From positions 1-10,583 of the forward strand of contig JAHEJH010000087.1 of the NCBI GenBank assembly GCA_024638905.1: DNA of 10,583 nt. The letters are read 5' to 3'. The DNA comes from Luminiphilus sp. Its GTDB lineage: Bacteria > Pseudomonadota > Gammaproteobacteria > Pseudomonadales > Halieaceae. The notes under the pieces are model-generated. The model was not told the origin of the DNA. It made no database searches and was given only the letters and a program-made list of their open reading frames with translations. Numbering within the stretch: position 1 is the first letter of the stretch; each line of letters starts with the position of its first letter. This document shows, piece by piece, positions 1-7,627 of this stretch. Position numbers and translations under genes: made by a program.

Positions 1-708
1 GCCGCCTGGTTGACCGCAATGATGATGTTCATGGTGTCGTTCTGGGGTCTGTCCCGACTGACGATTGAGCGGGATATACCCGCCGCGCCATCGACCTCTT
101 TTGTGGACCAATTGGTCGCAGGCTTTCGTCATTTGTTGGGCCGATCCGACCTCAGACTGTTGCTTGCGCTCACGGCGCTGAATGGCCTGCTGGGCCGCAC
201 TATTATCGAGTTACTGCCCGCCCTCTCGGGGCAGGTGTTGCAGGGCGGATCCGCAGAGCTTGCGGTACTGGTTGCCATGGCGGGTTTGGGTTCTGTGCTG
301 GGGGGCCTGCTAGTCAGTCGTCAGGCCGCTGACCTGGCGCGCCTGATGGCACTGGTGTGCGCGGCGATCATGCTGGCAGGCCTCGCCCTCATCGGTTTGC
401 AGTGGTTTGCCGGTTTGGTGGGGCTGGCGCTGTGGGTATCGATGCTCAGTGTCGTCACCACCGTAGCGGGTACCGGCTCGCAAACGCTCATACAGTTGAC
501 GGCCAGTGCCGAGTACCGCGGTCGTGTGATGAGCGTCTGGACTATGCTGGCTATGGGCGCGCCTGCATTGGGCGCTGCTTTACTCGGCGCGGGGGCGGAT
601 GGTTTTGGCTTCAGTCGTGTCGCCATATGGACAGGAGGCGTGGGGATTGTTTTGGTTATCGGTCTCTACGCGCGCCGCTCGCGGGTACTGACAGGCAGTG
701 ATCCCTGA
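1..708 (+). CDS. MFS transporter, C-terminal part (5' end outside window)
   Basis: Reading frame 1 is open from the first base, giving 235 residues before the TGA at 706-708, so the gene starts upstream of the window. The visible part is very hydrophobic and fits the second half of a 12-helix major facilitator protein: a cytoplasmic loop (about residues 20-50), then some six membrane segments (about 51-75, 80-104, 112-134, 136-160, 175-198 and 205-224). The stretch with YRGRVMSVW before the fifth of these resembles the conserved loop of EntS/MFS_3-type drug or siderophore exporters. The substrate cannot be told. The tail is short and basic (RRSR). The gene is convergent with holA and their ends overlap by 43 bases, so no terminator can sit between them. 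The call as MFS is fairly sure; the subfamily is an inference. Confidence 0.8.
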   Translation, partial: AAWLTAMMMFMVSFWGLSRLTIERDIPAAPSTSFVDQLVAGFRHLLGRSDLRLLLALTALNGLLGRTIIELLPALSGQVLQGGSAELAVLVAMAGLGSVLGGLLVSRQAADLARLMALVCAAIMLAGLALIGLQWFAGLVGLALWVSMLSVVTTVAGTGSQTLIQLTASAEYRGRVMSVWTMLAMGAPALGAALLGAGADGFGFSRVAIWTGGVGIVLVIGLYARRSRVLTGSDP

Positions 709-1700
709 GCCAGCACAACCACGAGCCGCTCCAATAAACTCCAGGGTTCTCCCTGCATAAAGCCCTTACTGGCGCCATCCGCGTGAAAGCTGAGTGCCTG
801 CATCTCAGCGAGATCTCGGCCGCCCAGCCTGTTCATCGCTGAGCGCACCAGCGCCTGTCGATTCCGCCATACCCCACGCTGACTCAGTGCCGCATTCACA
901 GGCGTGCCGCCTGCGATTTCCCGCTTCAAATCTGCGAGCAACCTGACCTCCCGCGAGAGGGCCCACAACAACACGGGTGGTTGGATCGCCTCGGCCCGCA
1001 GCCCCCGTAATGTCCGCACGGCTCCCCGGCTATCCCCCGATAGGGCAACATCCACTAACCGGAAGGCGTCGTAGCGGGCGTTATCCGATACGGTGTCTGC
1101 CACCAACTCGGCGGTGATGGTCTGCTCGCCATGTAGCAGCCGCAACTTTTCGATTTCCTGCGACGCCGCGAGCAGGTTGCCTTCCAGTCGCTCGGCCAGC
1201 AGCGTCACAGCGTCGTTGTCTGCGGTCAGGCCAGCGGTCTTCATGCGGGCAGCTATCCAGCCGGGTAACTCGGCCGGAGAGATCGGCCACACCGGGAGTA
1301 CGATCCCCGCCTGATCCAGCGCGACGTACCATTTGCTCTTCTGCGACTGTTTATCGATGCGCCCGCTGATGATGAGCAGGACATCCTCCTGCTCTCCAGC
1401 GAGGTACTCTTGTATCGCCTTACTGCCCTCGGTTCCAGGCTTGCCGCTGGGAAGTTGCACTTCAATTAATTTTCGATCGGCAAAAAGGGATAGCGAGCCG
1501 GCACTATGACCAAGCTCCAACCAATCGTCTTTGCCAGAGATGGTAATGCGCTGGCGCTCCGCACAGCCTGCGGCGCGAGCCGCAGTGCGAATGGCATCGG
1601 TGCACTCCTGCACAATCAGTGGCTCATCGCCTGAAACCAGATAGCAGGGTGCAAGATGTTGTGAGAGATGGTCAGCGAGCTGCGGGGGCTTCAGTTGCAT
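666..1700 (-). CDS. holA: DNA polymerase III subunit delta
   Basis: This 344-residue protein is almost exactly the length of E. coli HolA (343). Delta is the clamp-loader subunit that opens the beta sliding clamp and, with delta-prime and tau/gamma, loads it on primed DNA. Recognisable family stretches are LVSGDEPLIVQE near residues 21-32 (the degenerate nucleotide-binding loop, lacking a working Walker A), SLFADRKLIEV at 71-81, GNLLAASQEIEKL at 174-186, YDAFRLVDVAL at 210-220 and VWRNRQ at 277-282. They follow the usual three-domain order (AAA+-like N-terminus, lid, helical collar). The ATG at 1700-1698 shares one base with the lptE stop (TGATG), without a clear ribosome binding site, so translation probably depends on reinitiation from lptE. 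The last 14 codons run over the convergent transporter gene. Usual downstream partners (nadD, rsfS, rlmH in E. coli) are not here. Confidence 0.95.
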   Translation of the reverse strand: MQLKPPQLADHLSQHLAPCYLVSGDEPLIVQECTDAIRTAARAAGCAERQRITISGKDDWLELGHSAGSLSLFADRKLIEVQLPSGKPGTEGSKAIQEYLAGEQEDVLLIISGRIDKQSQKSKWYVALDQAGIVLPVWPISPAELPGWIAARMKTAGLTADNDAVTLLAERLEGNLLAASQEIEKLRLLHGEQTITAELVADTVSDNARYDAFRLVDVALSGDSRGAVRTLRGLRAEAIQPPVLLWALSREVRLLADLKREIAGGTPVNAALSQRGVWRNRQALVRSAMNRLGGRDLAEMQALSFHADGASKGFMQGEPWSLLERLVVVLAQGSLPVSTRERRA

Positions 1701-2281
1701 CAGCTGCCCAGGCTGTGGCTAACGCGACGGGCAATTTGATCGGCGAGGTCACGGCGCATCTCTTCGCGAAGCAGCCGCATCTCTTCGGTTTTACCGACCA
1801 CGTTGCGGGGGTCGTTGAGCATCTGCCGAATCACGGTCGCGCGCGCCTCAATCGGATCCGACTCTGGCTGATTAAGCGTGAAATCGGTGAACAGCGTGAG
1901 CTCGAGTTCTGCCGCTCTGGCCTGCGCAGTCAGTGACAAATTGCGCTGCGTGAACTGCTCGGGTTGTAGCCTCAAAGTCAGCGCGGCGTCGCCTTCCTCC
2001 AACAGCATTAGGCCCGTGGCGCTCAGTGCTCTGGACACCTCCCGGGTCAGCTCAGATCGGGGCTGGCTGCTGATCAGTTGGAGGGTCATGCCTTCGAGTT
2101 TGGCGCTGCTGCTAGCGGCATCACTGCCTTTGAGTTGGAAGCCGCATCCGGCCAGACACATCAGCATCGCGGACAAGCAGATCCATTTACCTAATGCGCT
2201 TTGGCCTGATGAGCTTTGGCCCAGTGAGCATCGGATGGTGCCGTAGGCAGCACTGTGAGTGGTGTTGTCGTGGTCGATCAT
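1700..2281 (-). CDS. lptE: LPS-assembly lipoprotein LptE
   Basis: LptE (formerly RlpB) is the outer-membrane lipoprotein that plugs and helps fold the LptD barrel, which delivers lipopolysaccharide to the cell surface. The diagnostic element is a lipobox, LAGC with Cys46 as the lipidated residue, followed directly by GFQLKG, the typical LptE N-terminus. Length is 193 residues, normal for the family. The position between leuS and holA is the standard gammaproteobacterial context. The ATG at 2281-2279 overlaps the leuS stop as ATGA. This start places about 31 polar, Ser/Gly/Gln-rich residues before the signal peptide core (from Lys32). No ATG or GTG lies in frame between it and the hydrophobic segment; the nearest alternatives are a CTG at codon 20 and a TTG at codon 36, and the latter would leave no positive charge in front of the core. 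The identity is firm and the exact start less so. Confidence 0.93.
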   Translation of the reverse strand: MIDHDNTTHSAAYGTIRCSLGQSSSGQSALGKWICLSAMLMCLAGCGFQLKGSDAASSSAKLEGMTLQLISSQPRSELTREVSRALSATGLMLLEEGDAALTLRLQPEQFTQRNLSLTAQARAAELELTLFTDFTLNQPESDPIEARATVIRQMLNDPRNVVGKTEEMRLLREEMRRDLADQIARRVSHSLGS

Positions 2282-4728
2282 TGCGCGACGATATTCACCA
2301 GCTTCTGGGGCACGACAATGACTTTACGGATGGTCGTATCCGCCAGAAACCGCTGCACGTTCTCCTGACTTTTGGCCATCGCCTCAATTTCTGCATTGTC
2401 TGCGGAGGCGGGCACGCTGATTTTGCCCCTTACCTTACCATTGACCTGCACCACGATCTCCAACTCGTCGCGGCTCAGGGCAGTGTCGTCGACATCGGGC
2501 CACTGACTTTCCTTGAACGCTTCGCCTGTCAGGGCCTGCCACAGGTGCTCGCTGAGGTGCGGCGTGATGGGCCACAGCAACTGCAGCACTGCGCGCAAAC
2601 CCTCGTCGATGACAGCGCGATCACCGCTGTGCTCGGTCGGGTGGCGCCCGAGTTCATTGCAAAGCTCCATCACCGCCGCCACGGCGGTATTAAAGGTTTG
2701 TCGGCGACCATAGTCGTCGCTGACTTTGGCCATGGTCTCGTGGATTTTACGCCGCAGATTTTTTTGCTCGCCGTTCAGTGAGTCAGGCAGTGACTCGGTG
2801 CCGTCAGTATCGAAGTCATGCACCAGCCGCCACAGCCGTCTGATAAAACGATTGGCGCCCTCGACCCCTGAGTCTGACCACTCGAGTGACTGCTCGGGGG
2901 GTGCTGCAAACATGCTGAACAAACGCACCGTGTCGGCGCCATAACGATCGATCAATTCTTGCGGGTCAACCGTGTTGCCTTTGGACTTAGACATCTTGGC
3001 GCCGTCTTTCAGCACCATGCCCTGTGTGAGCAGTCGCGTGAAAGGCTCGTCGCTACTTACCAATCCGGCGTCGCGCATCAGTTTATGAAAGAAGCGGGAG
3101 TAGAGCAGGTGCAAAATGGCGTGTTCAATGCCGCCAACATACTGATCCACGGGTAGCCAATAATTCGCCTGATCGCTGTCGATCATGCCGTCGGTGTAGT
3201 GTGGGCAGGTGAAGCGCGCGTAGTACCACGATGACTGAACGAAGGTGTCGAAGGTGTCGGTTTCGCGCTCGCAGGGCTGCCCCTCAAGCTCAAACCGGCG
3301 CCATTCGGGATCGGCCTTGATGGGTGAGGTGACACCATCCATTGCCACGTCTTCGGGTAGCAATGAGGGCAGTCGATCGGCCGGAATGGGTATGTCTTGT
3401 CCGTCTTTCAGGTTGAGCATGGGGATTGGCGTCCCCCAGTAGCGTTGGCGGGAGACGCCCCAGTCTCTTAATCGGAACTGGGTGGTGGTTTGGCCCATCC
3501 CAACGGCCTCAAGCCGCGCAGCGATGCCCTCAAAGGCCTCGTCAAAGTTGCTCCCATCGAATTCTGCAGACGCGGTCAGCACGCCGTATTCCGTGTAGGC
3601 GCTGTCCGCGGTCTCCGCGGGCTTGCCGTCGGGATCACAGACCACCGTTTTCATCGGGAGCGAGTACTTGCAGGCAAACTCCCAGTCGCGCTCATCGTGC
3701 GCCGGCACCGCCATGACGGCGCCTGAACCGTAGTCCATCAATACATAGTTGGCGACCCAAACGGGGATGGCCTCGCCGGTCAGCGGATGGGTGGCACGCA
3801 AGCCCGTATCCATGCCGAGCTTCTCGGCCTGCGCCATGTCGGCTTCGGCGACCGATGCTTGCTTGCAGGCGGAGATGAATTCGGCGAGTTCAGTATTGTT
3901 CTCAGCCAGCGCCAGCGTAATGGGATGTTCTGCGGCCAGACTGATGTAGGTCACACCGTAGAGCGTATCGGGCCGGGTGGTGTAGACCTCAATGCGATCG
4001 AGATTGGCAATAGGTTCATCCAATCCAAACGCCAGCTCCACGCCGCGGCTTTTTCCAATCCAGTTTCGCTGCATGGTGCGCACGGCCTCGGGCCAGCCGT
4101 CCAGCGTGTCCAGGCCCTCCAACAATTCTTCGGCATAGGCGGTAATGCGAATAAACCATTGCGGGATCTCGCGCCGCTCGACCACGGCGCCCGAGCGCCA
4201 GCCGCGACCATCGATGACCTGTTCATTGGCCAGCACGGTCTGGTCTACGGGATCCCAGTTCACCGTGGCCATTTTTTTGTAGACGAGGCCCCGCTCGTAG
4301 AGTTGGGTAAAAAACCATTGCTCCCACTGATAGTACTGCGGGTCGCAGGTGGCGATTTCCCTGTCCCAATCATAGGCATAGCCCAGTCGCTGTAATTGGG
4401 CGCGCATGTGGTCGATGTTTTCCCGGGTCCAGGCCGCGGGCGCAACCTTGTTGGCAATAGCCGCATTCTCGGCGGGAAGTCCAAAGGCGTCCCAGCCCAT
4501 CGGTTGCAGCACGTTCTTCCCTTGCATGCGCTGGTAGCGCGCGATCACGTCCGCAATGGTGTAGTTGCGCACGTGCCCCATATGAAGCTTGCCGCTGGGG
4601 TAGGGGAACATGGCCAGGCAGTAAAACTTATCCCGCGCCTCATCGGGCTGCACGGCGAAACGACCGGACTCAGCCCACTCGGCCTGTAGCTCCAGTTCCA
4701 AGGTTTGCGGTGTGTATTCCTGACTCAT
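2278..4728 (-). CDS. leuS: Leucyl-tRNA synthetase
   Basis: LeuRS is the cytosolic class Ia enzyme that charges tRNA-Leu with leucine and edits mischarged products. The signature HIGH motif appears as HMGH at residues 49-52 and KMSKS is perfect at 578-582. The CP1 editing domain is present: the threonine-rich TTRPDT at 250-255 and the AHDERD block at 343-348 carry the residues used in hydrolytic editing. The anticodon-binding region and the C-terminal tRNA-binding tail (VQVNGKVRGKI, ending in KLVNIVAQ) are intact. The protein has 816 residues against 860 in E. coli. The difference lies just before KMSKS, where only four residues (KDGA) separate GMVL from KMSKS, so the leucine-specific insert of E. 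coli LeuRS is absent. The ATG has GAGGA upstream, three bases away. It is followed by lptE with a four-base overlap. Confidence 0.98.
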   Translation of the reverse strand: MSQEYTPQTLELELQAEWAESGRFAVQPDEARDKFYCLAMFPYPSGKLHMGHVRNYTIADVIARYQRMQGKNVLQPMGWDAFGLPAENAAIANKVAPAAWTRENIDHMRAQLQRLGYAYDWDREIATCDPQYYQWEQWFFTQLYERGLVYKKMATVNWDPVDQTVLANEQVIDGRGWRSGAVVERREIPQWFIRITAYAEELLEGLDTLDGWPEAVRTMQRNWIGKSRGVELAFGLDEPIANLDRIEVYTTRPDTLYGVTYISLAAEHPITLALAENNTELAEFISACKQASVAEADMAQAEKLGMDTGLRATHPLTGEAIPVWVANYVLMDYGSGAVMAVPAHDERDWEFACKYSLPMKTVVCDPDGKPAETADSAYTEYGVLTASAEFDGSNFDEAFEGIAARLEAVGMGQTTTQFRLRDWGVSRQRYWGTPIPMLNLKDGQDIPIPADRLPSLLPEDVAMDGVTSPIKADPEWRRFELEGQPCERETDTFDTFVQSSWYYARFTCPHYTDGMIDSDQANYWLPVDQYVGGIEHAILHLLYSRFFHKLMRDAGLVSSDEPFTRLLTQGMVLKDGAKMSKSKGNTVDPQELIDRYGADTVRLFSMFAAPPEQSLEWSDSGVEGANRFIRRLWRLVHDFDTDGTESLPDSLNGEQKNLRRKIHETMAKVSDDYGRRQTFNTAVAAVMELCNELGRHPTEHSGDRAVIDEGLRAVLQLLWPITPHLSEHLWQALTGEAFKESQWPDVDDTALSRDELEIVVQVNGKVRGKISVPASADNAEIEAMAKSQENVQRFLADTTIRKVIVVPQKLVNIVAQ

Positions 4729-4788
4729 TGTTCCTCAATCACAGCAGCGGGAGACGCTGGCTTTATCCCGATTGCGTTTGTCGTCCGA

Positions 4789-4809
4789 CGCAGCCCCAGC
4801 GGGGCCGCG
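4789..4809 (-). repeat. GC-rich hairpin in the lnt-leuS gap
   Basis: Bases 4789-4797 and 4801-4809 form a nine-base-pair stem with a three-base loop. As minus-strand RNA the one mismatch of the plus strand becomes a G-U pair. No U-run follows within 20 bases, so it is not a convincing intrinsic terminator. It could be a partial attenuator or a stabilising 5' or 3' structure at the only large break between lnt and leuS. Confidence 0.5.
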
Positions 4810-4812
4810 CAG

Positions 4813-4821
4813 AGTTTACCA
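4813..4821 (-). promoter_or_regulatory. Weak candidate extended -10 promoter for leuS
   Basis: On the minus strand TGG-TAAACT fits the extended -10 form (TGnTATAAT, hexamer 4/6), with no good -35 at the usual distance. A start near 4806 would put the GC-rich hairpin at the very 5' end of a leader of about 77 bases. The remainder of the 96-base gap shows nothing else recognisable beyond the leuS ribosome binding site at 4732-4736. Confidence 0.22.
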
Positions 4822-4824
4822 GTA

Positions 4825-6291
4825 TTAGGCGCGATCCCGACCCAACACGAGGGTGATCAGGGCGAAAACCCAGATGGGCAGGCTGCCTGTTGCGGCAAAG
4901 GGCGTGTTCCCTGAACGCGGTTGCACGGAGCCGCTGATCACCGTCTCGGTGAACTGCGATGCCGTCGAGGTGACAACGCCCTTGGACGTGATCAGGGCGC
5001 TGACCCCGTCATTGGTGCCACGGATCAGGTCACGTCCGAGCTCGACCGCGCGATAGCGGGCCATTTGGAAGTGCTGCCAGGGGCCAGCGCTTTGGCCAAA
5101 CCAGGTGTCATTACTGATGGTCACGAGGAGTGCCGCGTCTCGGGCGTAGCGTTGCACGAAGTCGGGGTAAACAATCTCGTAGCAGATGAAGGGCGTAACC
5201 GGTAGGTTGCCGGCGAGGAGAGGGCGCTGCGAGGTCTTGCCGGCAACGAACTGCGACATGGGTAGGTCGAAAAAGGCGATTACGCCCCTGAGCCAGCGTT
5301 CCAGCGGCACATACTCCCCGAAGGGCACCAGCTTCTGCTTGTGATACGTCCCGGACCCGGCGCCGAGGGCCGTGATGCTGTTGTAGCGCCCCGTGGTATC
5401 GCGGGTGGCAATGCCGGTGATGAGTGAGCTACCCAGTAGCGCGAGTTGCTGGTCGACCGGCTCGATAACATCCAGCAACCGGTCTCGGTAGCCGGGCAAC
5501 GCCGACTCGGGCCAGACAATCAGATCATGGTCCTGAGCGAGCGTTGTCGAACGCGCGCCAAAGTCAGACACGATCTGCTTGCGGAAGCGCGGGTCCCATT
5601 TTTCCTTCAACGGCACATTGGGTTGCACGACCGCGACCGTGATCGCCTCTCCCGCAGGAATGGTCCACTCCGTGCGCTGCAAGAGCAGGCCTGCTATCAC
5701 CAACGGACCCACCAGTGCTGCAGTGCCCACCCAGCGTCCGGTATCGCGCGGCTGACTCAAGGCATTGGCAACTAAACAGCCGATTGCGACGAGGAACCAG
5801 GAGGCGCCGTAGACACCGACCACTGGAATCCACCCCGCCAAGGGTGAATCGAGTGCGCCATAGCCAGCATAGAGCCAAGGGAAACCGGTGAGCAGCCAGC
5901 TACGCAGCCATTCGAAAAGCACCCATAACGAGGCAAACTGAACCGCTCGCCATGCCGGATGTCGGCTTGCGAGTCGTGCAAAGGCCGTACCCTGTGCGGC
6001 AAAAAGCAGCGCCAGACCGCCGCAGAAGACGGTCGTGAGGCCCACCGCCAGCCAGACGGGCGTATTGCCGTAGACATGGATACTCACATACACCCATGAG
6101 ACGCCCGCGCCGAAGAAACCTACGCCGTAGGCAAATCCGGTGCCCCCCGGCCGCTGGGTGCGATTCAGTGCCGTATAGAGGAGGCCAGCGCTGAGAGGAA
6201 TAACGGGCCAGACGTCAAACGGGGCGAGGCCGAGCGGAAAAATGACGCCAGCCAGCAAGGCGGCGCCCCAACTGGGGACTCTGTCGAGCAT
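4825..6291 (-). CDS. lnt: Apolipoprotein N-acyltransferase
   Basis: Lnt is an inner-membrane enzyme that adds the third acyl chain to the N-terminal cysteine of lipoproteins, the last step of their maturation before Lol sorting. The N-terminal 205 residues are a series of hydrophobic helices, followed by a periplasmic nitrilase-like domain (about 215-460) and one closing membrane helix (about 470-485). The catalytic triad known from E. coli (E267, K335, C387) is matched by Glu262 in WPESALP, Lys318 in YHKQKLVPFGEYVP and Cys370 in ICYEI. The essential second glutamate of the FGE motif is Glu326. GPWQHFQMARYRA, a family signature, lies near 403-415. The 488-residue length is usual. The start ATG (6291-6289) overlaps the corC stop by one base (TGATG) and has no clear ribosome binding site, which suggests coupling. 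LptE, two genes downstream, is a likely substrate. Confidence 0.97.
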   Translation of the reverse strand: MLDRVPSWGAALLAGVIFPLGLAPFDVWPVIPLSAGLLYTALNRTQRPGGTGFAYGVGFFGAGVSWVYVSIHVYGNTPVWLAVGLTTVFCGGLALLFAAQGTAFARLASRHPAWRAVQFASLWVLFEWLRSWLLTGFPWLYAGYGALDSPLAGWIPVVGVYGASWFLVAIGCLVANALSQPRDTGRWVGTAALVGPLVIAGLLLQRTEWTIPAGEAITVAVVQPNVPLKEKWDPRFRKQIVSDFGARSTTLAQDHDLIVWPESALPGYRDRLLDVIEPVDQQLALLGSSLITGIATRDTTGRYNSITALGAGSGTYHKQKLVPFGEYVPLERWLRGVIAFFDLPMSQFVAGKTSQRPLLAGNLPVTPFICYEIVYPDFVQRYARDAALLVTISNDTWFGQSAGPWQHFQMARYRAVELGRDLIRGTNDGVSALITSKGVVTSTASQFTETVISGSVQPRSGNTPFAATGSLPIWVFALITLVLGRDRA

Positions 6292-7142
6292 CAGCTTATG
6301 GTGTCAGTGGCTTCGGTTGTTACCCGCAAACGGGTGAGTCGGCGGTCGTCGGCATGGATGACCTTGAACTCGAATTGATCAAGTCGAATCGATTGGTTGC
6401 GGGTTGGCAATTGCCCAAATGCATTGATCACCAGGCCGCCAATCGTGTCGAACTCCTCGTCGCTGAATGCGGTGTCAAAGAATTCGTTGAAATCCTCGAT
6501 GGGTGTGAGCGCCTCGACCATAAATGAGTTGTCGTTGACGGGACGAATCAGCTGCCCTTCTTCAACATCGGTCTCATCCTCAATTTCACCCACAATCTCC
6601 TCGAGCACATCCTCGATAGTGATCAGCCCGGCGATGCCACCATACTCGTCGATCACGATCGCCATGTGGTTGCGGTTCTGCCGGAATTCTCGCAGCAAGA
6701 CGTTGAGACGCTTGCTCTCAGGGACGGCAATGACCGGCCGCATCAGTTCCGTGATGCTCGGCACATCGCCGTCACTCTGAATCAGCGGCAACAGGTCCTT
6801 GGCCAACAGCATGCCGATGACGTCGTCGATACCATCTCCGATTACTGGATAGCGCGAGTGGCCAGATTGGACAATTTTGGGCAGTGCCCCCTGAAGCGGC
6901 TGATCAGAGTCAATCACAATCATCTGCGCGCGGGGAATCATGATGTCCCGCACCTGCATGTCGGTTACGAGCAATGCGCCTTCCATGATTTTGCGCGCAT
7001 CCTCATCGATGATCTCGTGCTCCTCAGCCAGTGAGAGCACTCCCTCGAGGTCAGATTTATTCTGGGGTTCGCCGCTGATGAAATGTGTCAGTCGGTCCAG
7101 CCAGGATCGTTCTTCCGATTCCAGCTTGCGTTCATCGTTCAC
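6291..7142 (-). CDS. corC: CorC/YbeX CBS-domain protein
   Basis: This is a 283-residue soluble protein of the CorC (YbeX) family. Genetic work in enterobacteria tied it to Co2+/Mg2+ efflux with CorA, and E. coli ybeX has also been linked to ribosome integrity, so its molecular role is not settled. After an acidic N-terminal stretch, two CBS domains are recognisable (about 65-125, starting MIPRAQM, and 134-190, with the conserved IVIDEYGGIAGLITIEDVLEEIVG run between 162 and 185). A C-terminal CorC_HlyC domain spans about 195-278, including the FDTIGG turn near 231-236. No membrane segment is present, unlike the longer CNNM relatives. The start is GTG (7142-7140), overlapping the ybeY stop as GTGA, and is supported by a full AGGAGG ten bases upstream. 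It sits between ybeY and lnt, as in E. coli. Confidence 0.95.
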   Translation of the reverse strand: MNDERKLESEERSWLDRLTHFISGEPQNKSDLEGVLSLAEEHEIIDEDARKIMEGALLVTDMQVRDIMIPRAQMIVIDSDQPLQGALPKIVQSGHSRYPVIGDGIDDVIGMLLAKDLLPLIQSDGDVPSITELMRPVIAVPESKRLNVLLREFRQNRNHMAIVIDEYGGIAGLITIEDVLEEIVGEIEDETDVEEGQLIRPVNDNSFMVEALTPIEDFNEFFDTAFSDEEFDTIGGLVINAFGQLPTRNQSIRLDQFEFKVIHADDRRLTRLRVTTEATDTIS

Positions 7143-7627
7143 GTTGATAAGCCCTCCTGGGGCTGTTCATGGTTATAGGGGTTGGGAAAGCCAAGGTGCC
7201 CGAGTAAATCAATTTCGAGGGCTTCCATCTGCTCGGCTTCCGCAGGAATCTGGTGGTCGTGGCCTAAGAGATGCAGGACACCATGAATGACAAGGTGCGC
7301 CCAGTGGGCCTCCTCGGATTTATGTTGTTGTGCCGCCTCGAGCTGCACCAGCGGCGCGCAGATCACCAGGTCGCCCAGCAATCCAGAGCCAGTCTCTGCC
7401 GGCACATCGGCGGGGAAGGACAGCACGTTAGTGGGGCCTGCTTTAGCGCGGTAGCTTTGATTGAGATCGGCCGCCTCTTCATTGTCGGTAATACGGATAG
7501 ACAGTTCTGGAGTCGGCTCTGGCGAAGATGAGGTCTGTGTCAGCGTGTGACTTACCCAGCCCTGCAGTGTGGCGTCAGCGGGCGAGTCGATTGCGGTGGC
7601 GCGGTCAACGGATAGCAGGATATTCAC
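7139..7627 (-). CDS. ybeY: Endoribonuclease YbeY (rRNA maturation factor)
   Basis: YbeY is a metal-dependent endoribonuclease needed for correct 16S rRNA 3'-end processing and 70S quality control in many bacteria. The zinc motif is clear: His115, His119 and His125 in HGVLHLLGHDH (H-x3-H-x5-H). The conserved arginine of the substrate groove is Arg60 in NQSYR, and TNVLSFP (66-72) is another family signature. Length is 162 residues (155 in E. coli). The start is GTG at 7627-7625, overlapping the ybeZ stop as GTGA, with GAGGG six bases upstream (7634-7638). The C-terminus (from about 149) is a short polar extension that contains the corC ribosome binding site. YbeZ, encoded just upstream, is reported to interact physically with YbeY, so the coupling makes sense. 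Confidence 0.96.
   Translation of the reverse strand: MNILLSVDRATAIDSPADATLQGWVSHTLTQTSSSPEPTPELSIRITDNEEAADLNQSYRAKAGPTNVLSFPADVPAETGSGLLGDLVICAPLVQLEAAQQHKSEEAHWAHLVIHGVLHLLGHDHQIPAEAEQMEALEIDLLGHLGFPNPYNHEQPQEGLST
7153..7158 (-). promoter_or_regulatory. Ribosome binding site of corC (AGGAGG)
   Basis: A perfect AGGAGG lies inside the end of ybeY, ten bases before the GTG at 7142-7140. It is the strongest Shine-Dalgarno I noticed in the window and decides the non-ATG start of corC. Confidence 0.75.

Noticed and set aside
2194..2781. Open frame of 195 codons on the plus strand over lptE and leuS ends
   Set aside because: It is antisense to two clear genes, with composition typical of a reverse-frame shadow and no ribosome binding site or known motif.
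3787..4395. Open frame of about 200 codons on the plus strand inside leuS
   Set aside because: It is antisense to a strongly conserved leuS region, matches no family I know, and lacks a convincing start. GC-rich genes commonly leave such antisense frames open.
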